Shown here in pieces: positions 20,713 to 31,381 of a DNA stretch of 64,000 nucleotides. The stretch lies in the NCBI GenBank assembly GCA_922989275.2, contig OV277867.1, positions 7,750,001 through 7,814,000 of the forward strand. The letters are read 5' to 3'. A program made the position numbers and the translations under genes. This stretch comes from Gari tellinella (taxonomy: Eukaryota; Mollusca; Bivalvia; Cardiida; Psammobiidae). Numbering within the stretch: position 1 is the stretch's first letter; each line of letters starts with the position of its first letter. The notes beneath the pieces are model-generated. The model saw only the letters and a list, made by a program, of their open reading frames with translations, did no database searches and was not told where the DNA came from.

Positions 20713-20951
20713 CTCTTTGAACCCTAGTCCCACATATAGGCGTGGTTTTCAAACAGTGTATATGTGAATAGAATGTCCTATGCAAACAGTGAAGACCCAG
20801 ATCAGAGGGCTCCGAAAGGAGCCCTCTGATCAGGGTCTTCACTGTTTGTCATAATGCCTAACATTGACAAAAACAACCCTTAAAAGTCTAAAATGGACTA
20901 GACTAAAATGGAAACTGGAATTGTCCATTTAAAGTTTCAGGGAGGAAAGAG
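20713..20951. mobile_element. TTAA-D MITE
   Basis: TTAA at 20709-20712; shares the TTAA at 20952-20955 with the next C copy. Tip GGGCTCCGAAAGGAGCCC, A-A mismatch at arm position 17. Confidence 0.87.
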
Positions 20952-20955
20952 TTAA

Positions 20956-21163
20956 CTCTTTACATTTGGCGTATTTTTTTTTCATTTGCAACAATTGTCT
21001 TCTACCGCTGTTCGAAAATTAAATTTTTCAAAATTTCTTTTTAATATACACATTGTCAGAACGTGAAACACTTTGGATCCTGATGAGACACTCTGTATCA
21101 CAGTGTCTCATCTGGATCCAAACTGTGTAGATAGCAATGATTTCGCCTCTAGCATGCAAAGAG
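20956..21163. mobile_element. TTAA-C MITE adjoining D
   Basis: Starts CTCTTTACATTTGGCG and ends GCATGCAAAGAG, then TTAA (21164-21167). The hairpin has GGATCCTGATGAG/CTCATCTGGATCC arms. Confidence 0.82.
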
Positions 21164-21220
21164 TTAACCTATCCTGAAAATGATTATGTAATTATTCATG
21201 GATGCAAGTGTCAGAGTTAA

Positions 21221-21426
21221 CCCTTAGCCCGCCAAATAAATTGTCGTCTGTTATATTTCTCGTCTGCTTCAAGTTTCAAAGTGCTTCAAAGTTGCTGAAA
21301 ATGGCTGAAAATGTTGTCCGAGTGTCAAACAGCTTGGATCCGGATGAGACGCCGAGTTACTCGGCGTCTCATCCGGATCCAAGCTGTTTGCATATGGAGC
21401 TATAGTCGTGAGTGGCAGGCTAAGGG
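21221..21426. mobile_element. TTAA-B MITE, 206 bp
   Basis: TTAA flanks (21217-21220, 21427-21430). Ends CCCTTAGCCCGCC and GGCAGGCTAAGGG. Perfect palindrome CAAACAGCTTGGATCC..., tip CGCCGAGTTACTCGGCG. The open frame across it is a palindrome by-product. Confidence 0.9.
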
Positions 21427-21476
21427 TTAAAAATTATTACTGATTTGATATTAGTGTTCAATTAAGCACTGTTTAA

Positions 21477-21854
21477 CCCATTTACCCCATAGCCGTTTCT
21501 AGTTTTGAAGACAGGTGACCACTTAAAGCAGAATGAAAGTAAAGCAGAATTCGCCTTCAGGCGCATTCTGCTTTACTTTCAGTCTGCTTTAACCCATTTA
21601 GCCATACTGACTCATAATGACGCATTGAGCAATATTCTTATACTGACTCATTTTGACACACTTTAATCCACTATCTTGTATTGTGATAAGCATTGATAAT
21701 TGTTTATCGCTTATAAGTTAATGGGTTAAGTTGCTATATACTACAATAAAGCAAATATTTTTATGGTACTTATTCATGACTGTATAAAAACGATCTATTT
21801 TCTTCAGTGGGAGAATAAGTTAGGTGTAAAAAGGCATATTTAAAGGGTAATGGG
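21477..21854. mobile_element. TTAA-A MITE with a small TTAA insert
   Basis: TTAA at 21473-21476 and 21855-21858. It is split after its hairpin at a TTTAAG site by a 133-bp insert (21593-21725). Tip AATTCGCC..GGCGCATT. Confidence 0.8.
21593..21725. mobile_element. 133-bp TTAA-flanked insert
   Basis: TTAA at 21589-21592 and 21726-21729, with short terminal repeats CCCATT...AATGGG. ATACTGACTCAT occurs twice inside. I see no other copy in the window. Confidence 0.55.
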
Positions 21855-22067
21855 TTAAGTGCTAGGTTACCAATGTTCAAGCACTGTTTAACCCGTGCAG
21901 TAAAACCATGTACACTGGTCTCTGGCATTGTTTCAAACAACTTTTCACCATCAGTTGATTGATTGGTCTGTTTAATAGCTTGTATCATGGACTGAATGGT
22001 GTTTGGATTTAATGATGAAATAATCCACTCAGCAGTGCATATATACAGTAAAACTTCGCTATTTATA

Positions 22068-22313
22068 CAGTGGAGAATGTGTTATTCTTTCCCAATAAAC
22101 GCGTTTACGCTAAAACTATTATTTGCAGTGCAAACAGTTTGGAGCCAGATCAGACGCCGGGTAACCCGGCGTCTGATCAGGCTCCAAATTGTTTGCCACC
22201 AAGATAAACATGAAATATCAGAATTGTCCAAAAATTGTTCATTTCTATGTTTTAGCGCTTTGCGTTTGCGTACGTTTGCGTTTAAACGGGAAAGAATAAC
22301 AGATTCTCCACTG
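22068..22313. mobile_element. TA-G MITE, 246 bp
   Basis: TA at 22066-22067 and 22314-22315. Ends CAGTGGAGAATG and GATTCTCCACTG. Core CAAACAGTTTGGAGCC, tip GCCGGGTAACCCGGC, A-A mismatch at arm position 17. GCGTTTACGC and TTGCGTTTAAACG flank the core. Confidence 0.88.
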
Positions 22314-22368
22314 TAACCACTAAAAACAAGGATAATTGTTAGTATGAAAGACAGGTGTGACAGCTTAA

Positions 22369-22612
22369 CCCTTTACCCCATAACTTGTTTCTAGTTTTGA
22401 AAATAGGGGACTACTTAAAGAAGGTTGAAAGTAAAGCAGAATGCACCCTAAGGTGCATTCTGCTTTACTTTCAGCCTGCTTTAAGTTACCACCTGCTAAG
22501 ATTCAGAAAATATTCCTTCTTATACATATTCATGACTGTATAGATTGGAATTATTTTCTTCCGCGGAGGATTAACCAGAATGCGCTAAAAGGCGCTTCTA
22601 TAAGGTAAAGGG
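22369..22612. mobile_element. TTAA-A MITE (CCCTTT type), 244 bp
   Basis: TTAA at 22365-22368 and 22613-22616. Tip AATGCACC..GGTGCATT (the GCA/TGC state). Confidence 0.88.
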
Positions 22613-22757
22613 TTAAACCAAGGCAAAGGAGAAACAAAGCTCCCGAAACTGCCATCTGCCTGAAACATCTAACAAGTAACACAATTTGGTGGTTGTAATA
22701 GAGAGGTTTTACTGTACATGTTGTAGGTGTTTCTGTGTACATCGAAAGCACTGCGTT

Positions 22758-22986
22758 TACCCATTACTTCATAGCTACACATTTGAACACATTTCAATTT
22801 ATTCCTCTACTGAGGAAATTATACAGTCATAAAAATTTAATGTTTGTTCTATATCCAAGCAGATTGTAGCTTAAAGCAAGCTGAAAGTAAAGCAGATTGT
22901 GCCTTAGGGTGCATTCTGCTTTACTTACAATCTGCTTTAAGTGGTCGCCTTATAATATTCAATTTTGAAACAGGTTATTTGGTAAA
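22758..22986. mobile_element. decayed TTAA-A MITE
   Basis: CCCATTACTTCATAGC at left, AAAGCAAGCTGAAAG hairpin, and ACAGGTTATTTGG at right. The flanking TTAA sites are mutated. Confidence 0.65.
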
Positions 22987-23632
22987 ACATTTCTAAATTC
23001 ATTAAAGCAGTATCATTTATTCATTAATTAACTTGATTACATAATTATCTGACATATGTAATGTCCAATTAACTACACAACTGTTGTTTCATCTGGCAGA
23101 ATTCCTCTGCTGATCCAAAATGTTTTAAATTTGATGCAAACAGAAACTTTTCAGCTTTAACACAGTCAACCCTAGCAACGAGTATACCCCTCATTAACAA
23201 ACAGGATACCTATGAAGAATACTCTTGTCCTATGCAAACAGTGTAGACCCTGATCAGAGGGCTCCTGTAGGAGCCCTCTGATCAGGGTCTGCACTGTTTG
23301 TCATTTTGCAATAAAATCTTAAAATCAACCCTAAATATTAAACAAGAGCCCCATGGGGCACATTTCGTTCACCTGAGAATAGCTGACAAAATGGAGAAAA
23401 TGATTTATGTCCAGGTCAGGGTCATTTTTTACCCAATGGGCATTGTTTGAACAATCTTGATAGAGGATCTGTAGATGATGCTATGTGCCAAATATCTAAG
23501 ATCAGAGTACTAGGGTTTTAGACAAGAAGATTTTTTTAAGTTTCCATTGAACCAACTTATTTTTAGCTCCTGTGAGGCTGTGACCTACATATGCAACAGA
23601 CTTGAACCATTTGAACAAAATACAGTGTAGCT

Positions 23633-25918
23633 CCATTATATCGCGGAAGTTGGGGTCCACGAAATGAAATCCGCGATGTGGTCTGATCGCGATATAGCCG
23701 AATTCTGAGCTGAACTATATTCTGCTGTATATTCCATTGCCAAACGCTATTATATCAATGTCATGCAATAAACACGGTTTCTTGGTTGATTACCTTGTTA
23801 TTTCTTGTCAAAACAAGTCTTTATATGCACTGTCATATCTAGCATCAGCGTTTTCATGTGTATTATACCAAATGCCTAGTTTCGTTTTTGACAACGGCCG
23901 CCATTTTGAATAAAATGTGCGTGTGTATCAGTTAATCGTGGAACTCACACTTAATGTCTATATCGCGATTAGAACGCGGATAAAATGAGATTTTCTCGAT
24001 TGACTTGTCAAAAAACGTAGCGCGGTATATGAAATTGAAAGAACAATGAAACCAATTATCAGTTCACAGGTTAAATATAATTTATTTCTTGGCCGACATT
24101 GTTCGAGTACGTTGTTATCTGGTACGAATCGCAGTTATGATTGTAAGCGTCTGATTGATGTATCAAAATATGAATGACTGTGATTTTAATGTCTGTGGTT
24201 ATCTTTCCACTGCTATTAATACGGATTAGTCGACTTTGATAGTTATAACTCAATCAGGTTAGTTTGCTAATTATTGCTAAATAATGAGGGAAACCGCGCA
24301 TGCGCGAGTTCACTCAGTAGGCCTATTGTTTGTTTGTTAGTGCACCTGTCAATCAACGCAGCGGGATGACACACGCGCAGTCCACAGATGGTGATAATTG
24401 ACACTGATTACGCAATTATAACGACCTGTTAAAGGAAGATATAATTATTACAGAAACAGAAATGATCGCTACTCGGCTTTTATTGACTTTTAGTATACAT
24501 ATTGGAACAAGGGCCACTATGGCCCTAAATCGCTCACCTGGTACACCATGGCAAACTTGACCTATAGTGACCTAGATTATGACTGGCCATGACCCACAAC
24601 CAACCTCTAGAGTGTAAACAAGATTTTCCTATGACACAATCCATATTTGATTTTGACCTGATGTAGGCAAAAATTCTGACAATATTTCATGCAGATCTAG
24701 TGAGATTTGTAGCTTCCAAAAGGTTAACACTGTTTTTCTTTGATTTGACCTAGTGACCTAGTTTTCAACCAGACATCATTCAAAATTAACTGAGCTAGAT
24801 ATCAATGAGGCAATCATGTTGAGCAAAATTCATTAAAATCCAATGAGAGTTGAAGCATCTAGAGTGTTAACAAGTTTCCCCTATGATTTGACCTAGTGAC
24901 CTAGTTTTTTACTCTAAATGACCCATATTCGAACTTGACCTTGGTATCAATTAAGCAAACATTCTGACCAAAGTGCATAAAGATCAGATGAAATTTATAG
25001 CCTCAGAGTGTTAACAAGGTTTTTCTATGATTTGACCTAGTGACCTACTTTTTGACCGGACATGACCCATATTCAAACTTGGCCTAGATATCAATAAGAC
25101 AAACATGCTGACCAGGTGTCATCAAGATCCAATGAGATTTGTAGCCTCTAGAGTGTTAACAAGGTTTTTCTATGATTTGACCTAGTGACCTAGTTTTTGA
25201 CCGGACATAACCCATATTCGAACTTGACCTTGGTATCAATAAGGTTAACATTCTGACCAAGTTTCATCAAGATCCAATGAGATTTGTAGCCTCTAGAGTG
25301 TTAACAAGGTTTTTCTATGATTTGACCTAGTGACCTAGTTCTTGACCGGACATGACCCATATTCGAACTTGACCTAGATATCAATGAAACAAACATTCTG
25401 ACCAAGTTTCATCAAGATCCAATGAGATTTGTAGCCTCTAGAGTGTTAACAAGGTGTTTCTATGATTTGACCTTGTGACCTAGTTTTTGACCGGACATGA
25501 CCCACATTCGAACTTGACCTAGATATCATTAAGATAAACATTGTGATCAAGTTTCATCAAGATCCAATGAGATTTGTAGCCTCTAGAGTGTTAACAAGGT
25601 TTTTCAATGATTTGACCTAGTGACCTAGTTTTTGACCCAACATGACCTACATTCGAACTTGGCCTAGATTTCTACTAGACAAACATTGTGATGAAGTTTC
25701 ATGAAGATTGGATGATATTTGTAGCTGCTAGAGTGTTAACGAACTAATTGTGGACGGACGGACGACGGACGACGTACGACGGACGACGGACATCCAGCGA
25801 TCCTAAAAGCTCACCTTGGCACTTCGTGCCAGGTGAGCTAAAAAATGGGGTCCAAGCCGTGACCGCGATATATTGGCTTTCGCGAAATAGCGGACCGCGA
25901 AGTAATGGAGCTACACTG
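23633..25918. mobile_element. TA-P pogo-like element holding a HEL
   Basis: Preceded by TA. The end CAGTGTAGCTCCATTATATC has an inverted partner GTAATGGAGCTACACTG at the right. The right target site reads TC instead of TA. Motifs ATCGCGATATAGCCG and GACCGCGATATATTGGC lie inside the two ends. Without the nested HEL (24506-25842) it is about 950 bp, with no transposase visible. Confidence 0.75.
24506..25842 (+). mobile_element. inner Helitron-like (HEL) element with ~145-bp repeats
   Basis: Starts AACAAGGGCCACTATGGCCC (hairpin), then CGCTCACCTGG. About seven ~145-bp units marked by TAGAGTGTTAACAAGG and ATTTGACCTAGTGACCTAG follow. Then comes a GGACGGACGACGGACG stretch and the terminal hairpin AGCTCACCTTGGCA..TGCCAGGTGAGCT (25808-25839) with AAAAA. 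GCTCACCTGG near the 5' end copies the terminal hairpin arm. Confidence 0.75.
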
Positions 25919-26443
25919 TCTACAAGTGTCACCATGCTGAATATCTAAGCTCTGGCCATATTAGTTTCAGAGGAGAAGTCATTTGAAATTTTCACTATAT
26001 AACTCTATGTAAAACAGTAACCCCCGGGACGGGGTCAATTTTGACCCCAGGGGCATAATTTGAAGAAACTTGATAAAGGACCTGTAGGTAATGCTATGTG
26101 CCAAATATCTAAGCTCTGGCCCGAGTAGTTTCAGACAAGAAGATTTTTCAAGTTTTCGTTGAAAAAAATCTATTTTTAGCTTCTGTGACCTACATAATTA
26201 TGCAACCGACCGGAACCATTCGAAAAAAATAGGTAATTTGATACAGGACCTGTAGGCAATGCTATGTGCCAAATATCCAAGCTCTGGCCTGTGCAGTTTT
26301 TGACAAGAAGATTTTTTAAGATTTCATTGTTTTTAATTCTTTGAACAAATTTGAAAGAGCTTGACCCAAGGAACATTTCTGTAAAGTTTGGTTGAAAACT
26401 GTTCAGCGGTATAGGAGGAGATGTCATTTGAAGCAATTGTTAA

Positions 26444-27031
26444 AGCCTGTCTCACACAGAACACACGGCTTATACGGTTGGCCACCCGTGTAAACCGTAC
26501 ATACAACCGAACAAACCGTGGCCTTATCCGAGTTACACTCGGGCCATTCGAGTGTATCCGTGAAAGCTGTGTATGATTTTTAAAACTTTTAAAAACCTGG
26601 CACAGGTGCCATGTCCGTGTATGATCGTATAAGCGATCGTACAAGACCGTGAGAGACCGTATACACAACCGCACATGAATTCCACTTAACATGAGTGAGC
26701 TCAACCGTGTCAATATCGTATATAAATCGTATGGAGCAAAAGTCGGTGGGACCGTATGTAAACCCTGTAAATGTCCAATTAATCCAGTAAAAGTCATGTT
26801 TAATCGTACTAGGCCGTAACAGACCGTACTAGACCGTACTTGGAACCGTACAACAATCGTATGAAAATCGTTTTGCAAATCGTGTTCAAACCGTGACAAA
26901 CCTTGCTTGACCGAGTATATCCGTGCTTTGTTCTTACATACTCGTGCTACATTCGTACCAGTCAACACGTGTATAACCGAGTATACCGTATTGGAACCGT
27001 GTGCCCAACCGTGTTCTGTGTGAGACAGGCT
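26444..27031. mobile_element. Harbinger-like MITE rich in CCGT/TCGT motifs
   Basis: 588 bp with terminal repeats AGCCTGTCTCACACAGAAC and, at right, GTTCTGTGTGAGACAGGCT. Flanked by TAA on both sides (26441-26443, 27032-27034), which fits the TWA target of PIF/Harbinger elements. The interior repeats ACCGTA, TCGTAT and close variants dozens of times. The minus strand stays open across the whole element (part of a 247-codon frame), but no domain is recognised. Confidence 0.7.
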
Positions 27032-27176
27032 TAACGACGACGCAGAGGACTGACGACGCACACAAGGCCATCCCAATAGCTCACCTTGAGCCTTTGGCTC
27101 AGGTGAGCTAAAAATGGACTAGACTTAATTGGAAATTGGAGTTTTCCATTAAAAGTTTCAGGGGTGAATGAATTAA

Positions 27177-27370
27177 CCCTTATCATGCTGAATAGTTTTC
27201 TGCCTCAAAAATATCATCTGTGCAAATATCAAAATTAGTTTTATTCTTTTTTAAGCTGAAGAAAAGTTGAATATCAGCGACAAAAAACTTGAATCCAGAT
27301 CAGACACAGCATTAGGTGGCGTCTGATCTGGAACCAAATCGTTTGCAAATGTTAGCCAAGTCGCGTTAGC
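27177..27370. mobile_element. decayed TTAA-C/K-like MITE
   Basis: CCCTTATCATGCTGAATAG follows the shared TTAA. Hairpin arms ACTTGAATCCAGATCAG and CTGATCTGGAACCAAAT are visible. The right end is lost. Confidence 0.5.
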
Positions 27371-27598
27371 ATTATTCTTAATTTATTCTTAAAATGTGAA
27401 AAAAATTTTTTTTAAGAACTTTTCAAGAATATTTTAAAACCAATTTAGTTCATAAACATTCTTTATAATTAAGAATAATAAAAGGATTGGTAGTGGGTAA
27501 ACAATAACAGAAAAGAAGAGAATAATGGAAAATGCATCAAGTGTTTACTTATGGAATATGGATGACTTTGGCACGAGAACCACACAGAACTCTGTGTA

Positions 27599-27803
27599 CA
27601 GTAGAACCTCTCTATTACGACCACTACACAGAAGGCAAATTGTCTGTATAAAAGACAGGTGACAGCTTAAAGCAATGTGAAAGTGAAACAGAAAGCTCCT
27701 GTAGGAGCTTTCTGTTTCACTTTCACATTGCTTTAAGCAGTCACCTGTCTTAAACCACTAAAAATTGACAAAATTTAGTGGTCGTAATAGAGAGTTTCAA
27801 CTG
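27599..27803. mobile_element. TA-F MITE
   Basis: TA-flanked, CAGTAGAACCTCTC at left and GAGAGTTTCAACTG at right. Perfect hairpin CAATGTGAAAGTGAAACAG with tip AAAGCTCCTGTAGGAGCTTT. Confidence 0.85.
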
Positions 27804-27838
27804 TATCATTATACTACTGAACAGTAAAATCTTTTAAC

Positions 27839-27960
27839 CCATTACCCCATAACAAAAATCGCCTAGTATCCAACTGTGTTTACATCATATGTGTTTAAAG
27901 TCACTAAGGATAATGCTTCAGATGAAAGTGAAGCAGAAAGCTCCTTCATTTTGCTTTATT
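27839..27960. mobile_element. TTAA-A left-part fragment
   Basis: CCCATTACCCCATAAC followed by decayed sequence, with GAAAGTGAAGCAGAAAGCTCC. Confidence 0.45.
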
Positions 27961-27996
27961 AATTAGCAACCAATTGTATTCATCAGCTCCAATTAA

Positions 27997-28202
27997 CCCT
28001 TAGCCTGCCACTCACGACTATAGCTCCATAGGCAAACAGATTGGATCCGGATGAGACGCCGAGTAACTCGGCGTCTCATCCGGATCCAAGCTGTTTGACA
28101 CTCGGACAACATTTTCAGCAATTTTGAGCAACTTTGAAGCACTTTGAAACTTGAAGCAGACCAGGAATATAGCAGACGACAATTTATTTGGCGGGCTATG
28201 GG
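27997..28202. mobile_element. TTAA-B MITE, 206 bp
   Basis: Reverse orientation relative to 21221. TTAA at 27993-27996 and 28203-28206. Tip CGCCGAGTAACTCGGCG. Confidence 0.9.
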
Positions 28203-28312
28203 TTAATATTCATTTGTTGAGCCTATTCAGAGAATGGAGTATTGGCGTCACATGGCACCTATGAGGAGGAACATCATATACATGTTTGGTCCTATAGACA
28301 GGTAGCAGTTTA

Positions 28313-28511
28313 ACCTATTACCCTAAAGCCTGATTCTAGTGTTAAAGACAGGTGACCACTTAAAGCAGAATGCTTTATTTTCAGCCTGCCTAAAGCTAGC
28401 ATCTGCTAGGATATAGGAAATATTTCTTATTGTACGTGTTCAGGACAGTATGAACTATTTTCTTCAGTGGAGGAATAAACTGAATGCGCTTCTAATGGGG
28501 AACTGCCATGG
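28313..28511. mobile_element. TTAA-A MITE with collapsed hairpin
   Basis: TTAA flanks at 28309-28312 and 28512-28515. The palindrome is deleted to AAAGCAGAATGCTTTATTTTC, joined to CAGCCTGCC. Confidence 0.7.
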
Positions 28512-28592
28512 TTAATGCAGGAAAACATTATTGCTGAAAGCTTGTTCAGGAGGTTTTCTGCATGAAGCTGCCACCTGTTATTATAGAGACTG

Positions 28593-28816
28593 GCATTCCT
28601 TCATATGCTGGGTAATATTTGGCGGCCATTTTAAAATGTCGTCTGCAGCGGGTATAACTCAAATATTTGCAAAAGATTTTAGCAGTTTCTGATAGAATAT
28701 TGACTTAGCTGCAAACAGTTTTGATCTCAGATCAGGCCACACAATGTGGGGCCTGATCTGAGATCAAAACTATTTGCCTAGAGGTACACCTAAAAGTGTA
28801 TCACGCATAAAATGGG
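28593..28816. mobile_element. TTAA-J MITE
   Basis: The right end GCATAAAATGGG plus TTAA (28817-28820) is intact. The left TTAA is mutated. Core tip GGCCACACAATGTGGGGCC. Confidence 0.8.
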
Positions 28817-28820
28817 TTAA

Positions 28821-29181
28821 TATCTAAGTGTTGACTGCTTGCATGGGGTTTCTCTGTAGTTGAGAGAGAAGTTTTTTGTAGCATTCAATGATAACTTTGT
28901 TCACTTGCCAGCAACATATGACGTCAATAATAAAACCAAGCACAGTACTACAATTATCTGGAATAGTATTACTTTTTCTCTCATATGTTTGAGATTATAA
29001 GTATCATACTTGGTATAAAAAGAGGCGAGACAACAGGTGAATTGTTGGTAGTGCTTACCTCACTGGAATTAGTCTCAATCTGTAATAAGTCGTTTACTTT
29101 GAAATATTCATGATCCAAGATTGACAGAATTAGGTCAGAACTTAGTTTAACTATTTCCAGATGACTATATCATCATGTTTT
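28821..29181. other. no recognised feature
   Basis: No repeat ends or coding signal seen. Confidence 0.45.
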
Positions 29182-29187
29182 ATCCAG

Positions 29188-29380
29188 CAGGGCTCCAGAT
29201 AAGGGGGATATTTCAAAAACTAAAATCTTTATTTCTGCTTTAAACCCTATGGTGTCACTACTCATCGGAATCGTCTCGAAGAGACGATTCTAATGAGTAG
29301 TAACACCATAGTGTTTCACGCTGAAATGAGTGAGAAAAGGTTGAATTTGCACAGTTTACTCCCTCTTATCTGGAGCCCTG
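29188..29380. mobile_element. hAT-E MITE, 193 bp
   Basis: CAGGGCTCCAGATAAG to TCTGGAGCCCTG. The flanks ATCCAG and ATCAAG are a 6-bp duplication with one change. Core GAATCGTCTCGAAGAGACGATTC. Confidence 0.9.
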
Positions 29381-29420
29381 ATCAAGATTTATAGATGTAA
29401 TTTCTGTGAGTGTCAGATCT

Positions 29421-29650
29421 GGGCCCGTTTCATAAAACTTCATACTTGTCGTAAGTCAGATTATAAAATTCTCAATTTTAATTATTTCTTCATCTAATCC
29501 TGTCTTGTTACATCTCTTTGGAATTGTCTTTAAAAGATGATTCCAAAGAGATGGTACAAGACAGGTTTAGAAAGAAAATTCAGAAATTATATGTATCTTA
29601 AAGTTTCGACTTACCACCGTTTTTGTTGTATGAAGGTTTATGAAACCCCT
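29421..29650. mobile_element. H MITE
   Basis: GGGCCCGTTTCATAAAACTTC at left, and the hairpin ATCTCTTTGGAATTGTC/GATGATTCCAAAGAGAT with several mismatches. The right end is reduced to GAAACCCC. Confidence 0.7.
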
Positions 29651-29681
29651 GGAACCAAATTGTTTCAAGTTTTGTGGTTAA

Positions 29682-30152
29682 CCCATTACCCCATTACCTG
29701 TTTCTAGTTTTACAGTCAGGTGACCACTTAAAGCAGGTTGAAAGTCAAGCAGAATGTGCCTTAACTCTTTCCTCCCTGAAACTTCAAATGGACAATCCCG
29801 GTTTCCATTTAAGTCTAGTCCATTTCTGACTTAAATTTAAGGGTTGTTTTTGTCAATGTTTTGCATTATGACAAACAGTGAAGGAGCCCTCTGATCTGGG
29901 TATTCACTGTTTGCATAGGACAAGTGCACTTTTCATATGTACACTATTTGAAAAGAACGCCTATATGCGGGACTAGGGTTCAAAGAGTTAAGGCGCATTC
30001 TGCTTCAATTTCAGCCTGCTTTAAACAATTATCTACTAGAATATAGAAACAAGTTTTTATGATACATATTTATGACTGTATAAATTGGAACTATTTTCTT
30101 CAGTGGAGGAATAAATTAAATGCACTAAAATGTTTATCTATGGAGAAATGGA
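29682..30152. mobile_element. TTAA-A MITE split at its hairpin tip by D
   Basis: The left arm ends AGAATGTGCC and the right arm resumes GGCGCATTCTGC, with the insert exactly at the central TTAA. Outer TTAA at 29678-29681 and 30153-30156. Confidence 0.85.
29765..29987. mobile_element. TTAA-D MITE, hairpin half deleted
   Basis: TTAA at 29761-29764 and 29988-29991. CAAACAGTGAAGGAGCCC shows that most of one arm and the loop are missing (223 instead of 243 bp). Confidence 0.85.
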
Positions 30153-30366
30153 TTAATATGCGTCATTGAGTTTTCATTCAACCCTTTCTGTGTGAGAACA
30201 TTGTTATATTGACCTTTGTAAACAGTTCATATCAAGATCAGACACCGAATCACTAGATCAGGATACAAACTGCTAGCAATCATATTGTACATCAACAAAA
30301 AGAAGAGAGACAATTTCGGAGTAAAAACAGACAATATTTTGACCCAATGGCATTTATTTAGCATTA

Positions 30367-30917
30367 CAGTAAAACATCTCTATTACGACCACTAAATTGT
30401 GTTAATTATTGGGTGTTACTGGCAGGTGACTGCTTAAAGCAATGTGACATTAAAACAGAAAGCTTCGTCGGGAGCTTTCTGTTTTACTGTCACCTTGCTT
30501 TAAGCTGTCACCTGCCTTTTATACAATCAATATACAGTATTCCCCATCTACAACAGCCCTCTGAACTACGATTCCCTCCCTACAACGACCCAGTCGCTGT
30601 TCCCCAAAAATGCAAATATGTCTAGACCGTTTCGTATTGCGATATTGTCTGCTGAAAATTGTCGTCTGCTGTTTTTATCAAAGTTACATAATGGACATTT
30701 TGACAGAAAAAAGATTTAATGACAAGTGACAAACAGCTTGAATCCAGATCAGACGCCGCGTTATGCGGCGTCTGATCTGGATTTAAGCTGTTTGCAAATG
30801 TATATAAGCCAATTGCCCTCCCTATAACGACTCCCTCCGAACAACGCACACATTTTTTGTCTCCCATTGGGTGTCGTTGTAAAGAGGGAGCGCTGTAGTA
30901 ATAGGAAGGTTTTACTG
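30367..30917. mobile_element. TA-F MITE split by K
   Basis: CAGTAAAACATCTC and AGGTTTTACTG ends, TA-flanked. Hairpin tip AAAGCTTCGTCGGGAGCTTT. K is inserted at a TA in its right half. Confidence 0.82.
30535..30895. mobile_element. TA-K pogo-like element
   Basis: TA at 30533-30534 and 30896-30897. CAGTATTCCCCATC and AGGGAGCGCTG ends. Core CAAACAGCTTGAATCC with tip GCCGCGTTATGCGGC. CTACAACGACC-type motifs lie in both flanks. Confidence 0.85.
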
Positions 30918-30944
30918 TATGAGGTTGAAGGATGAAGTTATTAA

Positions 30945-31160
30945 CTCTTTGCATGCTACGTAGCGGCAAAACCATGAAATTCTTTGCCAACAGTTTGGAT
31001 CCTGATGAGACACCGCATAATTCGCGTCTCATTACAATTCAAACTGTTTGAAACTCTAACCCTATTCTGAAAAGAAATTAAGAAAATTCTAGTATTAGAA
31101 CAGTAGCAGACAACAATTCTTGCAGACAAATTAAAAATTACCCAGCATGCACATGACGAA
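30945..31160. mobile_element. TTAA-C MITE, right end lost
   Basis: TTAA 30941-30944, then CTCTTTGCATGCTACG. Hairpin CAACAGTTTGGATCC with a mutated tip (CACCGCATAATTCGCG), ending near CCAGCATGCAC. Confidence 0.7.
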
Positions 31161-31175
31161 GGATGGAGCTCTTAA

Positions 31176-31381
31176 CCCTTAGCCTGCCAGTCACGACTAT
31201 AGCTCCATATGCAAACAGCTTGGATCCGGATGAGACGCCGAGTAACTCGGCGTCTCATCCGGATCCAAGCTGTTTGACACTCGGACAACATTTTCAGCAA
31301 TTTTGAGCAACTTTGAAGCACTTTGAAACTTGAAGCAGACGAGAAATATAGCAGACAACAATTTATTTGACGGGCTAAGGG
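31176..31381. mobile_element. TTAA-B MITE, 206 bp
   Basis: TTAA at 31172-31175 and 31382-31385. Perfect stem, tip CGCCGAGTAACTCGGCG. Confidence 0.9.

Larger units (their letters stand above)
22046..22714. mobile_element. TA-F MITE holding G and A insertions
   Basis: CAGTAAAACTTCGC at left and AGAGAGGTTTTACTG at right with TA flanks. G sits at a TA near the left end. A sits at the TTAA of F's own hairpin base (CAGCTTAAAGC). The F hairpin behind the A insertion has decayed. Confidence 0.8.
23341..27112 (+). mobile_element. outer Helitron-like (HEL) element
   Basis: Starts AACAAGAGCCCCATGGGGC (a short hairpin), followed by GTTCACCTGAGA. It ends in a GACGACGCAGAGG stretch and a hairpin AGCTCACCTTGAGCC..GGCTCAGGTGAGCT (27078-27109), then AAAA. 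The D sequence on either side joins without an obvious target duplication, as expected for Helitrons. The interior repeats TATCTAAGCTCTGGCC and AAGATTTTTTAAG. It contains P and a Harbinger-like MITE. Confidence 0.7.
23161..27172. mobile_element. TTAA-D MITE split by a 3.8-kb HEL nest
   Basis: D pieces are 23161-23340 and 27113-27172, with TTAA at 23157-23160 and 27173-27176. Hairpin tip GGGCTCCTGTAGGAGCCC. Its stem is fully paired at arm position 17 (T-A). The insertion shows no clear target duplication. Confidence 0.8.

Noticed and set aside
26333..27076. 247-codon open frame on the minus strand as a gene
   Set aside because: It coincides with the Harbinger-like MITE and its stop-poor CCGTA/TCGTA repeats. 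No domain, start context or neighbour supports a protein.
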